A DNA stretch of 64,000 nt from Sympetrum striolatum (Eukaryota; Arthropoda; Insecta; Odonata; Libellulidae). Where the stretch lies: assembly GCA_947579665.1 (NCBI GenBank), contig OX388349.1, positions 18,756,459 through 18,820,458 on the forward strand, read 5' to 3'. The position numbers were made by a program, and so were the translations under genes. A model generated the notes under the pieces. The model did not search any database. It was not told where the DNA came from and saw only the letters and a program-made list of their open reading frames with translations. The first letter of the stretch is position 1. Each line of letters opens with the position of its first letter. Shown piece after piece: positions 12,001-24,025 of the stretch.

Positions 12001-13130
12001 TTGACACAATATATTTGCCAATATCAGTAAATATGTTTGTAAATAGGATGCGATTTCATAAACATAAACCTCAATTCCTCATAATAGGAAATCATATCTA
12101 TTAATAACGAAAGAGATTAGTTTACATTCACCTAATGTCTTGTTTTAATGTAGTTTTGATCCGATTATGAACTATCAAATAGAACTGAACCTACATGCCT
12201 GAGTAGTAGGCATCGATAATTATATTACCTGTATTAAATCGAATACGTTTGAGAGCCACTCATGAAGAGATAATCGTAATAAATATTCTCATTCGTCAGC
12301 GTTGTGATTTATCAGCAGCTAAAGAAAACCAATATGAAATCCATAGCGGAATTCTGTAAGAAATACATTTTAAACTTACTACAACACAATCTTATGGAGT
12401 TCTTTCCATTATAGTATCGAATGAGACTTTGTATAAATTACATAATAATATTAAACATTAATAATTCTATCAATTTCTGGATTTAATTGAAAACTTGAAA
12501 TCTTACCGACGATAGAAATTTAAACCCCAAAATTATTAATTCATTTATGGCTATCATTTCAATAGGCAGAGATCGGATTTATAGATGTATTCAGCTTTGC
12601 TGCAGTCGTATGTCTGATATGATTGTTTATGAGTAGCTTGTAACTCTTTGGCGTGAATGTGAGAGCTAAAGCAAAATATCAATCGACTCAATCCAACTCA
12701 GAAACACTGTAATACACTTTCTCACGAATATCTCACCCAAACGCGAACTCTCTCTCCAAACTCAATCTTTCCTCTCATTTCATCTCCTCGCAGAATCACT
12801 CGTCTAACTCACATGCACTTTCAAACACAATTTTTTCCCCCTTCCTCCGCAGCATCAGTTTCTACTCTCAATGTATTGGGAGAAAAGTAATTTGAAAGTG
12901 AAGTGTACCTAAGAAAGGTGCTTCATAATTCCTAACCCTATTCCCCTTAAAATATTAACAGAAATTCTGCAAAAACAGCTCCCTTGGTATTTCGCAATCA
13001 CGCTGTGTTAATGAATGTATTTGAAATTGTACTTTACCTTCTATAGTTTATTTTATTTACTATTTTCTACCTTTTGTTTTTTAATCGTTTGGACCGTTTT
13101 TGATTAATTGATTATTTACTTGTATATTCA
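9031..13130. other. AT-rich spacer, no gene seen
   Basis: No ORF beyond chance length, RNA gene or repeat was recognised. A moderately GC-richer patch at about 9880-10450 contains CpG-bearing words and an imperfect inverted repeat (GTCAAATGCCCC near 10350 against GGGGGCTCATTTGAC near 10385). It could be regulatory or an old element. A 72-residue ORF at 9812-10030 on + shows no recognisable domain. Confidence 0.5.
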
Positions 13131-13150
13131 TTTCCATACAAGAATAAATA

Positions 13151-13343
13151 CAGAAAGCATAAGAAATTAGGAAATAACACCCAAGATTACTACTGTCCTT
13201 CACACAAATCCGTTCTATATGAGAAATCATTCTTAGTCTCAGCTATAAAATTATGGAATTATTTGCCTCTTCCAATAAAAGCAAGCAAAAATGTAAATAC
13301 ATTAAAAACATTTCGTCACAATTATGTAATGGAAAAGGAATAA
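13151..13343 (+). pseudogene. Non-LTR retrotransposon RT C-terminal remnant
   Basis: The + frame through this stretch reads LYEKSFLVSAIKLWNYLPL, followed by an LK-FRHNY segment and a stop. That is the familiar end of Jockey/CR1-like reverse transcriptases, where an F-V---KLWN-LP motif precedes the stop of the second ORF. An N-T-Q-D-Y-Y-C-P segment just upstream fits the same alignment. No RT catalytic core is present nearby, so this is a 5'-truncated dead copy, the usual outcome of target-primed reverse transcription. The family assignment (Jockey, CR1 or a relative) is inference; the motif is what is seen. Confidence 0.65.
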
Positions 13344-13373
13344 ACTGTATATGTATTTTCAGTGTTTATGTTT

Positions 13374-14155
13374 GTTACTTTCTCCCTAAACGTAGTATAG
13401 AGTAAGTATTGTATCCGCAAAAAAATTCGACCACAAGATTTCGACGGAAATAGATGTTTTGGGGCACATGGAGTTAGTTTTCGCTATTTTCCCGAACATG
13501 TCTGTCTGTGTGTCTGTCTCTCTGTGGTAAAAAAAGTTTGTGGGCGCTCTATCTTAAAAAGTAATTATCCGATCATTTCCAAAATTCACATTTAGTATTT
13601 TCCTAACAATGCCAAGAGTTGATTAGTTTTTGATGAATATCGCTTAACCGGAAGTTGCGGTTTATCCCACTACAACTTTTATATGAAACATCTTTTCGTA
13701 ACACTGATTGTTTAGGAGTTATTCATCAATAATTGTCAACCGGAAGTTGTTGTTTATCCAGAAATGGACGTTTTTCCTAAATATATCTGTCAAAATGCAA
13801 TGTAATTATATACAATTACATACAAGTTATAGATAATGTACATTACTACAACGTTTGTATGAAACATTTTTTCGTAACACTGATATTTTAGGAGTTATTC
13901 TTGCATAATTGTTAACCGGAAGTTGTTGTTTATCTATAAATGGTAGTTTTTCATACATATCTCTGTCAGAAGGCAATGTGGGTATTTACAATCATATACC
14001 AAAGTTATAGATAATGTATTTTACCTAAACTTTTGATTGAAACATTTTTCTGTAACACTCATTGTTTTGGAGTTATTTATATATTACCGGCATAGGCTTC
14101 TGTTTTCAATAAATATGGAGAAAGTCATGTGTTGGCCACATCAGATATTTTAATA
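13374..14155 (+). mobile_element. ACTTTCTCC-ended non-coding element, copy A
   Basis: Starts ACTTTCTCC and ends GGAGAAAGTCATG...GGCCACATCAGA. It contains a GTCT-rich stretch, the word GTGGGCGCTCT, and repeated modules of about 190 bp built on CCGGAAGTTG and ACTGATTGTTTAGGAGTTAT. No protein is encoded. Copies B (14765-15870) and C (23330-24025, minus) share ends and modules. Its class is not known to me; the 9-bp complementary ends suggest a DNA transposon derivative. Confidence 0.7.
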
Positions 14156-14429
14156 ATTTTTTAATTGATCCAGAAACTCTATGTTTGAAAAAATTGACTT
14201 TAATTTTGGTTTTGTTCTATTATTATATTTGCTCATTGCGATTTATGTAAAACTGTCATATCCAATTTTGTTTTTGGTGGCTTGCCGAAAAAAAATGAAC
14301 TCTAGTATTATTATGATATTTCGCCTACTTACGTGTAAATGTGAAACTCTTTGTTATTTTTTCTGTTTTTGTATGATATTATTGGTATGTCTTCTTGTCT
14401 TTAGATCACATTTCATCACTAAATTTAGT

Positions 14430-14650
14430 TTCCTATCTGTAGGTTTCGCAGGTTTTTCACACCCTCTTCTTGAGGGTATTATTCTGCAGTGGAATATTTT
14501 TCCTGAGCTCTTAGCTTAGATTTTTTATAACCACAAAGTCGCTTCTTCTATGTACTTTTTTAAAGCTGTCTCTTTTTTTAAATTTTCATGACGAATTGTT
14601 GGATGTAAGAAGAGACTTCATATTCTCAATCTCGCCCTGGATAAATTTTT
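14430..14650 (-). repeat. Dispersed repeat family 2, diverged copy
   Basis: On the minus strand it reads GGGCGAGATTGAGA...AAGTCTCTTCTTACATC and ends in CAAGAAGAGGGTGTGAAAAA. This matches the family at 17441-17680 and 55897-56140. The 112-residue hydrophobic ORF at 14181-14519 on + overlaps it and is not a gene. Confidence 0.6.
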
Positions 14651-14764
14651 ATATCGTTATTATTATAAAATAGTGGCAGCAATTATGCAAACCCGTTCCG
14701 ATTGGCATTTTTGGAGTTAAGATAAATTCTAGGCAAGATAACCCAGAAATTCAAATTTTCTCTT

Positions 14765-15870
14765 TTTACTTTCTCCATGTAAGTAGTATAGAGAAAGTAT
14801 TGTTTTCATGAAAAAAATCGACTTCGAGATTTCAACGGAAATACATGTTTTTGGGTCCCTATAACACGTTTTGACTATTTTCGGAATGATGTCTGTGTGT
14901 ATGTGTGTCTGTGTTTGTGGGCGCTCTAACTTAAAAAACTATTAGTTGTATCAATACCAAACTTCATATACAGCATTGTGGTTGGTGCTGCCAGAGTTGA
15001 TTCGTTTTTGGAAAAAATCGGTTTACCGGAAGTGGAGCTTTATTCCTCGAAACAATTTTCCGGTTTTGCAAAATATCTCCATTAATATGATATTTAGGTA
15101 TATACTATTATTTATAAAAAAATTTTTTAAATGTATTTTACCATAACTTTTGTATGAAAAATATTTATGTATCACTGATTGTTTAGGAGTTATTCGTGAA
15201 ATACTGATAAATCGGAAGTAGCTGATAATGAACTTTGTGGGCGCTATAACATAAAAACTATTTGTCATATCAACACCAAATTTCATATGTAGTACTTTAA
15301 TTAGTGTCGTTTGAGTTGATTAGTTTTTGGAGTAAATTGGTTGACCGAATGTTAAGCTTTACTTTTCAAAGCTCGTTTCCGTTTTTGCAAAATATCTCCA
15401 TTAATCTGATATTTAGGTGTATACAGTTTTTATAAAAGTTTTAGAAAATAAAATTTACTATAACGATTGTATGAAACTTACTTTTGTTGAACCGATTGTT
15501 TAGGAGTTATTCCTAAAATACTGATAAACTGGAAGTAGCTAATTACGTACACTCCTGGCCAAAATTAACGCAGCACCTCCCTAGCGATCCTTACGGCCGG
15601 TGCTGCGTTAATTTTGGCCAGGACTGTACTTTGTGGGCGCTCTGGGCGAAAGGCCAATTTCATCGTTTCTCATCGAACATATCCCAAAAAAAAAACATTA
15701 TTTATAATGTTTGTGACGTAAAAGATAATATGATATAAATTAATCACTTATCTTCCAAGTTTAGATTGAATATAGAGTTTGAAAATTTTCCTTGGGAACT
15801 GTCGTAGATAAATATTTACATCTTCTACACAGAGAAAGTGATGAGCTGGCCACAGATTTTTTATTATTAT
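14765..15870 (+). mobile_element. ACTTTCTCC-ended non-coding element, copy B
   Basis: The longest of the three copies, with the same start (ACTTTCTCC near 14768) and a diverged end (GAGAAAGTGATG...GGCCACAGATTTTTT). It contains three CGGAAGT modules, the GTGGGCGCT words, and a nested mini-MITE at about 15551-15628 flanked by TA. Confidence 0.7.
15549..15630. mobile_element. Tc1/mariner-type mini-MITE, copy 1
   Basis: TIRs CACTCCTGGCCAAAATTAA and TTAATTTTGGCCAGGACTG enclose a core with the word CTAGCGATCCTTACGGCCGG. Both sides are flanked by TA. The CCTGGCCAAAATTA end is typical of Tc1-like elements. At about 80 bp it is far too short to code, so it would depend on a transposase elsewhere. Confidence 0.85.
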
Positions 15871-16016
15871 TACACAAACACTACAAGTAGATTAAAAATC
15901 TGGTTGCAGCAGCAGCTACATTACATATTTTACAAGTATACATACATACAGTCGTATATGGTCAACTAAGATGTGAATAGTCCTATTCTAATTATAGGGC
16001 AAAAATTGAGGGGTAG

Positions 16017-16400
16017 AATGGTAAAATCCTTGGTTGGAATGCGTTGCTCTATGAGTGCGAAACGTTGACTTTAAGAAAGGAAGAAGTTAAACTTTTGGAG
16101 GCCTTCTAGATGTGGGTATGGCGTAGAATGGAAACAGTTAGCTTTGTTGATAGGAAAGCAAACACAGAGGTGTTAGAGATGGTTGGGGAGAAGAGGGCTT
16201 TAATTTACGTGGTTAAGCATCGTCAGAAGAAATGGGTGGGACAAATACTGATGGGAGTGGATTTGGTAAAAGTTATAATTGAGGGGAGGATTCAGGGGAG
16301 AAAATAGAGGGGAAGGCAGAGACAAAAGTTGTTGGATGACATAAGGGGTGGGGTTAACTATTACGAAATGAAGGAGATGGCGCTTAATGAGCATTTTTGA
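16017..16400 (+). pseudogene. RTE-like reverse transcriptase C-terminal remnant
   Basis: Conceptual translation across frames gives E-C-E-T-L-T-L-R-K-E-E, then W-V-W-R-R-M-E, E-V-L-E-M-V-G-E-K-R-A-L, K-W-V-G-Q-I-L and V-I-I-E-G-R-I-Q-G-R-K, followed by an RGRQR-KLLDDIRGG block. This order matches the widespread C-terminal region of arthropod endonuclease/RT LINE proteins (CETW, then W-RRM, then GHILR, then VIEGRIEGKRGRGRQR, then DDI). An in-frame TAG near 16108 and another after GRK show that it is dead. The 65-residue ORF at 16110-16307 is its longest open piece. No catalytic domain is present. Confidence 0.75.
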
Positions 16401-16584
16401 TTGTACATTATCCTACCGAAAATTAGAACACTCATGGATGAAACACGATATCTGTCAGGGATTTTCCTATGTGGAGAAGAAAACCCCTCCAAAAAGCTCC
16501 CTGTGACAGAATTCAAAACTGATACATAATCCAATATTTACAAATATAAATTCGATCGAGGAAGCCTTAACTAGGTGGAAATCC

Positions 16585-16741
16585 GCAATCGGGATCATAT
16601 TAAGTAAACTTTCAAAATTCCACAAAACAAAATGCATTTCCATCATGTGCCAGATGATGAGCGGTTAGCTCGAGACCGGTCGCACATTAAAGTTTTGTTT
16701 TGTGGAATTTTGAAAGTTTATCTAATATGATCCCGATTTGC
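16585..16741. mobile_element. 157-bp foldback/MITE-like element
   Basis: Arms of about 48 bp: GCAATCGGGATCATATTAAG at the left and its near complement ending CTAATATGATCCCGATTTGC at the right. They enclose a loop with GCGGTTAGCTCGAGACCGGT. No coding capacity. The class is undetermined. Confidence 0.8.
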
Positions 16742-16999
16742 AAATATTATCCCATCCAATAAAAATATCCATCTTTATGATTCATAATCTCATGCACATG
16801 AGTACATCATCGCGGATATCAGAAAGTCAGCCAATTCTGACAGAATTTAGTTAACAGCTATTACAATTTATTTAACTTCACTTTGAGCGAACGCGATTTC
16901 AATTAAAAAACCAAATTAAGTTTAGGAAACGGTTTATTCTAACCTGTGTATGGAGTGTTTTTTTTAATTGCCGAAAATATTAACTATTACACCAGATAA

Positions 17000-17200
17000 G
17001 AGGATGAGAAGCATGGGAATGTATAGGAACGGTGGTACTACGGCAGAATGATGGGGTTGAGTTAGAGAGAGAAGGGAGGAAGTCCTATTCGGGCAAATGA
17101 AGAGAGAAGTCTCTCGAAAAATTCGGTGGAAAGACGATTGAAATTGATCGGGCACACACTTAGCACTCACCTGTCTCACAACATAGGTCATCCACTATGA
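17000..17200 (+). pseudogene. Probable degraded RTE-like RT fragment
   Basis: The three + frames contain pieces resembling R-R-M-M-G-L-S, then R-R-L-K-L-I-G-H-T-L, in the order expected for the same LINE C-terminal region as at 16017-16400 (W-RRM---S and K-IGH-LR). Several frameshifts separate the pieces. The call rests on short motifs only. Confidence 0.45.
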
Positions 17201-17440
17201 TTTCTTCCACCATTCCTTACAATACTGTTTTTAGAAGGCTATCCTGTTTAAGTGTGTGCTCAATGAAGTCCTTCTTGTATGACCGTTTTCTCTCTTCGTT
17301 TGCTCTTGGGAGAATTTATCATAATTAATTTTGTGTGTCCGTTTTATTTTCATTATTTTACCTTAGTGCCACATCTTTGTCGCTACTAATATTCTTTTCA
17401 GTGTTATATCTCACATCTTAGAGTCGTTCAAAACATCGCC

Positions 17441-17680
17441 CCAAAAATAAGGTCTTTATGATGGCGGGATTGAAACTGAAAAGTCCCCTCTTCCATCTAA
17501 CTTTTCGTCAACTATATTATACACATAATAAGTATTGTGTAGGTGAATAGAAATAGGAAGGAAAACATCAGAAGGTGTGGATGTAAACAAAACCTTAGGT
17601 GATATCTTGATAGGAAAAAGATTAACTGCAGGAAAACACCCACAGAGAAGGGGGTGTGAACAATACGCTAGGCGTTCTAA
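17441..17680 (+). repeat. Dispersed repeat family 2, full-looking copy
   Basis: Begins AAGGTCTTTATGATGG, passes through AAAGTCCCCTCTTCCATCTAAC, and ends with ACACCCACAGAGAAGGGGGT. The same order of words is found at 55897-56140. No coding potential. Origin unknown; it may be an untranslated part of a LINE or a SINE body. Confidence 0.7.
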
Positions 17681-18369
17681 AACTTCCCCAGAAGTCGATG
17701 CTATCCATTCGTGAATACCTACAGCGACGCCTTATGTGAGCGTGAGCTTTCCGAGAAATTTCAATATAGGATACTTGCAAATTGCCGGACAGTATTGTTG
17801 CTCGATGTTTTAGATTGAAAGAATCGCAGAGGTGGTTTAACCCCTTTCCGTAATCCTTATGATTGTCCCTCGCCTTACTCTATTCATAAGAAGATAACGT
17901 AAGAAAGCAGAAAATGAGATTCATGGAGAGAAGTTGTATACCAGCCATAAAGAGGAAGTTCTTTACTTGCTTCTCATAGTGATCCAGAATGTAATATGTG
18001 AAACCAGCCCACCAAGCTAATAGTGGGTCGCTATAATAATTTTATCAGCATAAATAAACAATGAATTGCTATAAAATCCATTATTCAGAAACTTTATAAT
18101 TCGGTATCTCATATTATCACATCCATGGTTTAAAACGTTTTCATGCTACCTCTCCCTTATTCCAAAACTACCGCTCCCAACCGACATCACACCAACACCG
18201 ACATATAAAAATATTTTCTGTAAGACCAAATCCAAAGATTAAATAAATAGAAAAGTCAAAGTTACAATTTTTAAAGCCTCCACCAAACTATTATATCTGA
18301 AGTCAACATCTGCCTAAAGCCCAGTAAAATTGAGTAGAAATATGATCATATGGGAAAATAGCTTAGCAT

Positions 18370-18437
18370 ATAACGCCCCCCTAAGGTTAGTTCAGCGCCC
18401 CTATTGGGGCGTTATTGCCCACTTTGGGAATCACTGT
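18370..18437 (-). mobile_element. hAT-like terminal fragment
   Basis: On the minus strand it starts CAGTGATTCCCAAAGTGGGC and continues with a GCCCCAATAGGGGC hairpin. The form CAGNGNTTCCCAAA is typical of hAT transposon ends. Only one end is recognised. Confidence 0.4.
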
Positions 18438-18446
18438 ACTAGATTA

Positions 18447-18735
18447 TAGGTTCCCAAAGAGGTCTGTAAGGACCCACAGGAGTCCATGTAAGTTTTTTGG
18501 GGGGTCCATGTCCTTGGGGGAAAAAGAAAATAGGGGTCCAAGATTTTTTTCAATTTTGAGAGTGTCTTAGTGCTTATAGGGGCCAAAGATATAATTTTAA
18601 AAGATAATATAATCAAATGGAAACCAAGTATTGCTTTTTAACGGAATGATTGAATATTAGGTGGGCTAGAGGGTGCACGGAAAATTAAAAGGGGTCCACA
18701 GAAAAAAATGTTTGGGAATTTACGGTCTAGACTAG
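18447..18735. mobile_element. Possible hAT-like miniature element
   Basis: Left end TAGGTTCCCAAAGAGGTC, right end AAATGTTTGGGAATTTA, with internal GGGGTCCA words on both sides. The ends are complementary over about 9 of 12 positions. An 8-bp target duplication is not clear. Confidence 0.4.
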
Positions 18736-18739
18736 GATA

Positions 18740-21700
18740 AAAGTAAGTGAAAGATATATTTCTCTGTTTATAAAGGTAAAGGCATAAGGGCTTTTTAGAG
18801 ATATCTAAAGGGATAATTTTCAAATGCTATAATATTTGAGCGAGTAAAGTTTGAGCAGTATAAATAATAAAAGTATAAGAACCAATACGTAGAGAAGATC
18901 TGGGAATTTTGAATAAATTGGAGTGAATGAATAAGGGAGTGAAGTAAGGATGGGGGAAAAGACGTTTATCGGATGCTGGGAGAGATGCAAGACTTAGACC
19001 GAGCTGCACCACCACTTATCCCTTTCAAACCGCATTGCGTATAAAAGGGACTTCTCAACTCGAATCCCAAATTGAAAAGGGTTTACCCATCGCCTCTCAA
19101 AGTAAACTCCTTATCGGAACTTCCTCCTGTAGACGCCCCTGTGATTTCCGTTTTTCCCAATCGAAACTCCCGCTAAAGTAATCGCTTTAAAATAAAGTAC
19201 ACCTCTGTCTAACCCGAAAATGAAATGTACACCTCTGTCTAATCCAATCGTGAAAGAGCGCTTAGGCTAAATTCCTGTGATGTTCTGTCATCGTGGAGTA
19301 ATATTTGGCCTCATAATAATCTTAGATACGAGCTCCCGAGTTTAAAGTTCCAGCGAGCCGCATTAGCATTTGAAAAGGAGTTCAGGGTCTATAGAAAACC
19401 TACTTCAGTTTTGCCTTCTGATATTTCATTATTAATTTTTGATGATTCACCAATTTAAAAAATACAATACACCTCCATATTCTCTACTATTAAACTTAGA
19501 ATTCATCTTATACGATACATTAGTATGTACAACTTTATATCATACATAGAAATTAATATTTTTATACTAAATACTATTGAAAACGCAACATAAATACTAT
19601 AATTTTACGTGTTAGAACATGAAATACTAAGAACAGACATAAAATATATGAATATTTTAACTTGAGAGTATATTTTACTGTAGAAATAACTTCTCCAGGC
19701 CACCTCTTGCACTTCTACTCGTTATTAATTAAGGTTTGACGTACTGTGTTTATTTTTTCCTCTCTTTGGGTACAAATGTTCATATTTGCTTAACTTATCG
19801 GCTACACAGCCGTACCAAATTATTATCGCTAAGTTTTCTTAGATCGTTCAGTTAGACGCTCTATCTCAAAATTCTTGGAATAGTTGGAAATATTTAGGAT
19901 TGCACCCCGCCCATCATTAGGATCGTGCAAGAAAATCATTAGTTAGTTATTGCTCAAATATTCTACGGTAAATGAAACCATGTATTGCGTAATGGTTTCC
20001 GTTTTTATGATAAAACAATTTCTTGATAACTTAAATATTTATCGATTATCGTTAAGAAAGTTTTGCTACGGAAGAATTTTTAAACTTACCTATGATTTTA
20101 TAAATATATAAATTTCATCAGTAAACTTTTAGTTCTATTAAAATGTTTTCATAAAATAAAATGTGATTTCAATTAACTTTTTCACAAATCTAGAACCATA
20201 TTAGAACCTTGTAAGTTGTCTCTGTTTTCAATGCAAGTTTAATTAATAATAATATAATAATAATAATAATAATAAGTAAATTTACGATATTATTCGTATA
20301 CCATCTTAAAGAGAATACAAACAAAATAAAAAAAAAATTATTCAACATCTTGATGAAATTAGGTACCCCATAGGTAAAACCTGTTTTGGGGTTACCATCA
20401 AACTAAAGTACACGGATGGCTGGTGCTGATACATACAAAAAACATAAAAAAAGTAAGTGGTTTAACAAAAAAGAAAGAAATTTCTGTTGGTAAACCATTC
20501 TTCATCTAAATATGAATTTAAGACCAAATTTAAAAATATGTGGTTGTTAGCAGGGTACAGTAAGCAATGTAAGCAATTTTTTAAAACTAATTTTCTCCGA
20601 ATTTCCTCATATACTTCAGGTCATTCGAAAGGTAGTTAAAGGAGGAATGGAGGGCGTTTGAGGAAGAATAAACTTACAGAAAATACTCACACGAGATTCA
20701 AATACGATGAATAAATTCGCTATGTATGGCACAATGCCCGAATCCTTAAACGAATTGCTCTTAATGGATGAGAGTTATTCTTCCCATCCTAGATTACTGA
20801 AGATTCCCTTAGTTGAGAATAACGCAGATGGAAAAGGGCCTCAGCAGATGTTTCTCTGGATTCCCATTTATTTAGGGCCATTATTTCAAAGCGTGAGAAA
20901 TTTCACGCTTCACTAAATCCCTCCAACGACTCAGAGCAGAACGTAACTAATTTAATTTGAAAAGTTGTATCCAATGAGAGCATTCCATGTATACTAAGAA
21001 ACATTCAATTTTCTCCATTAAGGAAAGGGAATTAACTTATCTTAACTCATATTATTCTGCGCCTAGATAAACCTCAAGAGTGGAACAGTCTTGTGAGATC
21101 GAGAATCAAACTACTTTTAACAGTAGTTTTGTTACCAATTGGATTATTTTGATCAGTAGAGAGAAAAAGGAAAATTCATGCCTCAGTTCCTGGTCTTGTA
21201 ATACATTTAGTCTGTTTATATCATATTACATAATTTCTCTGCAACGAAAATGCAATTTTTACTAATGTGCTTACACTGTAGAATATCGCATTAATATATG
21301 CGTTGATAAATGATCAGATAGAAAGGCTCAACTTTTAAAACCTTCGCAACATTAAAAAAAGAGAACAGTAACCTCTGTTTACTCGTTTTATTTAAAGAAC
21401 CGATTCCAAACAATTTCGACATCGAAAAAATCATTATTGCGGTAATCTCTTTTCAGTGATTTTTGTAATCACCTGACGAAGTTTTAAAGGTAATCAGAGG
21501 TTTTAAATTCTAAATAAATTAAATTAAGAATTTTTAAATTCAGTAACAAACGTTAACTCATAGAATCAAGTTTTGTTACGTCCTATGTCCACTACTAATT
21601 TACGGGCTTAAATATTACGGTATTGTGTGCTTCGCTAAGTTATTGTTCGAATAAATCTAATCTGATTGCGGCTAGTTTCGTCTAATATCAGAAGATGACT

Positions 21701-22140
21701 AAAATTTGACGAGTCTTGTAGCATTAAGCAATTTCTGTAGAAATTATAAGCTTGAGTTCCTTTTGCATATTGCTCGAGTTTTGGGACACCTCTACCCTTC
21801 GGAGAATACAATACTTCGTAAATTAGATTGGAGTGGACTTTAAGTCACTTATAAGTCGAATGTATAGCATTTTCAAGTATGTACAGTTTATAAATACTAT
21901 CCATGATTAATTCGAAAAGATCTGAGATAAAGCTAAGTGTATTACTAACTTTGCTATTATTCAACCAGTAATATGCTTCTAGGAACAATACTTGCAATGT
22001 GCTGACCTATTTTACGATGCAAATTGAAGTTGAAGAAGAATAGATGATTAAAAATTCATTAGGTGAAGAATGCTAATGACGAATGGTCTCGCAAAAGATG
22101 TTTTTGGAATCTGACAAAATCTTTGAACTATAGCGTTACT
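18740..22140. other. AT-rich spacer, no gene seen
   Basis: Contains a short direct repeat of TACACCTCTGTCTAA (two copies, about 19198-19244), an AAT microsatellite near 20247-20274, and short chance ORFs (20707-20916 and 21080-21265 on +). No domain, RNA gene or recognisable element was found. Confidence 0.5.
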
Positions 22141-22149
22141 TTACATTGA

Positions 22150-22460
22150 TGTGAAACGTCCTAACAAAGGAGTAAAACAGATGACTGTTCAATTTTGGGA
22201 GGTGGTAGGGCATAGGATCAAAATATTAGACCTAATGGAGAAACAAACAGAAGTGATGCAGATGGAGGGAGGAAAAAATCTTTTGTTCCAATTAATTGGT
22301 CAAATTAGGGGAAAGGGGGCAAATATTGAGATGAGAGGAACTGATGGAGAAGTAGTTACAAGAATAAAAACAAAGAGGAAGGCGAAGACAAAAGACATTG
22401 GATGGCATAATAGACGGTAAGATGTAAAGACTCGGGCATAGGAATCTTTCGGAACATAAA
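22150..22460 (+). pseudogene. Degraded RTE-like RT C-terminal fragment
   Basis: The + frame at 22151-22420 (89 residues) ends in a lysine/arginine-rich stretch with a G-E-V-V-T-R-I-K-T-K-R pattern. A second frame then gives L-D-G-I-I-D-G-K-M. Together these resemble the VIEG-IEGKRGRGR---LDDIIDGK ending of the LINE proteins described for 16017-16400. Stops and frame changes show it is inactive. Confidence 0.45.
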
Positions 22461-22849
22461 AAATATACGCGTAAATGGAAAAAATGCAAGGAATCATGCT
22501 GGAATTTTTTATGAGAAAGGACTGAAATTTTCCAGAAGACGCTTATTATTTTTTTTTAAATTCCTATTTTTACCAATAGCAGTTATGCGCGTGAATTTAC
22601 CTTACCTGCATAACTTTGTTCACGAGGAAAATACAATATAACGTTCAAATTGAAGCTAGTTTGCAAAAGTACTACAATGTATTATCTCCTGCTTACCTTT
22701 TTATTTGAAACCGTCACCTACGAGGTAAGCCTAGTCTACGAGAGCTTTTGAAACTTCTCTGGTACATTCATGTGCATCTACTTCACTTTTTTTAATTTAA
22801 ACATTTAGACTCGGCGTGCTGTTTAATCACTCAAACATTTATCTCGCTC

Positions 22850-23160
22850 AGAATTCAAATCGTGGGCCATCCGTTCCGTAATGCGGAAGCAGTCGGATTT
22901 TTCCGCAGCGTCGCCTACGAATTCACGGGATTTCCTGCTCTTAAACTCCCCTTTCAGAATCGAATTCAATTACGCAGCCCTTCTCACCAAAGGAGGTACA
23001 TCTTCCCCGGGAAATGAAAGCATTTCGAATTCGCTCACGGCAGTTCGATCTCTTGGCATCGCCCGAGAAGAATCGCCGCTATGCTTTCTCAATTTGCGAA
23101 AGTTCCTCATCGCTCCACAGCCGTTGTTTTTTGTTAAGACTAACGTCTAATTCTACCGTT
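22850..23160. other. GC/CpG-richer island without clear gene
   Basis: Richer in GC and CpG than its flanks. It has an 89-residue ORF on + (22881-23150) with no recognised domain. It may be a regulatory island or an old coding fragment. Confidence 0.3.
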
Positions 23161-23329
23161 GGAGATTGATTTTTCCCAAACGATTGCATCAATTATGAAA
23201 GAAGCATTCAGCATGTAGGATTCTGAAGATCTAATGCTGCGCAATTAAATTGGATAATTTATATCCAGAAAAATTTCCTAGTTCCAGAGTTTTTTTTATC
23301 ACAGGTTTCTGTGAATCAATAATGAAAAA

Positions 23330-24025
23330 ATCTGATGAAGCCAGTACATGACTTTCTCCATATATAAGATGTAAATATTTATCTACGACAGTATTTTAGA
23401 ATTCTATATTCAATCTAAACTTGGAAGATATGTGATTAATTTATATCATATTATCTTTTACGTCATAAACATAAATAATGTTTTTCGGGACATGTTCGAT
23501 GAAAAACGATGAAATTGGCCCTTCACCCACTGTGCCCAGAGCCCCCACAAAGTGCATTCATCATTGCATGCATCAGCAACTTCCGGTTTATCAGTATTTC
23601 ATGTATAACTCCTAAAAAATCAGTTATACAAAAATATTTTTAATACAAAGGTTATAGTAAATTACATTTCTAAAACTTTTATAAATAATAGAATATACCT
23701 AAATATCATATTTATGGAGATAGTTTTCAAAAACGGAAATTTGCTTCGAAGAATAAAGCTCGACTTCCGGTTAACCGATTTACTCCAAAAACTAATCAAC
23801 TCTGACATCACCCACCACAGTGCTACGTATGATGTTTGGTATTGATACGACTAATAGTTTTCACGTTAGAGCGCCCACTATCACACACACACATACACAG
23901 ACATCATTCCGAAAATGGTCAAAACGTGTTCCAGGGACCCCAAAACATGTAGTTCCGTTGAAATCTCGAAGTATTTATAGTGTAAAATACTTTCTCTATA
24001 CTACGTATATGGAGAAAGTAAAAAT
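23330..24025 (-). mobile_element. ACTTTCTCC-ended non-coding element, copy C
   Basis: Minus-strand copy. Its start is the complement of GGAGAAAGT at about 24009-24017, and its end reads ATATGGAGAAAGTCATGTAC near 23350. It contains the GTGTGTGTG/GTGGGCGCTCT stretch and CGGAAGT modules. At the site where copy B holds a mini-MITE, this copy reads straight through GCACTTTGTGGGGGCTCT, giving an empty-site reference. Confidence 0.7.

Noticed and set aside
14181..14519. 112-residue hydrophobic ORF, possible membrane protein
   Set aside because: T-rich composition explains the hydrophobicity, and the 3' part lies in a dispersed-repeat copy.
20362..20396. GGTACCCC...GGGGTTACC inverted repeat
   Set aside because: Short and imperfect; not distinguishable from chance.
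22881..23150. 89-residue ORF
   Set aside because: No motif, and the length is compatible with local GC content.
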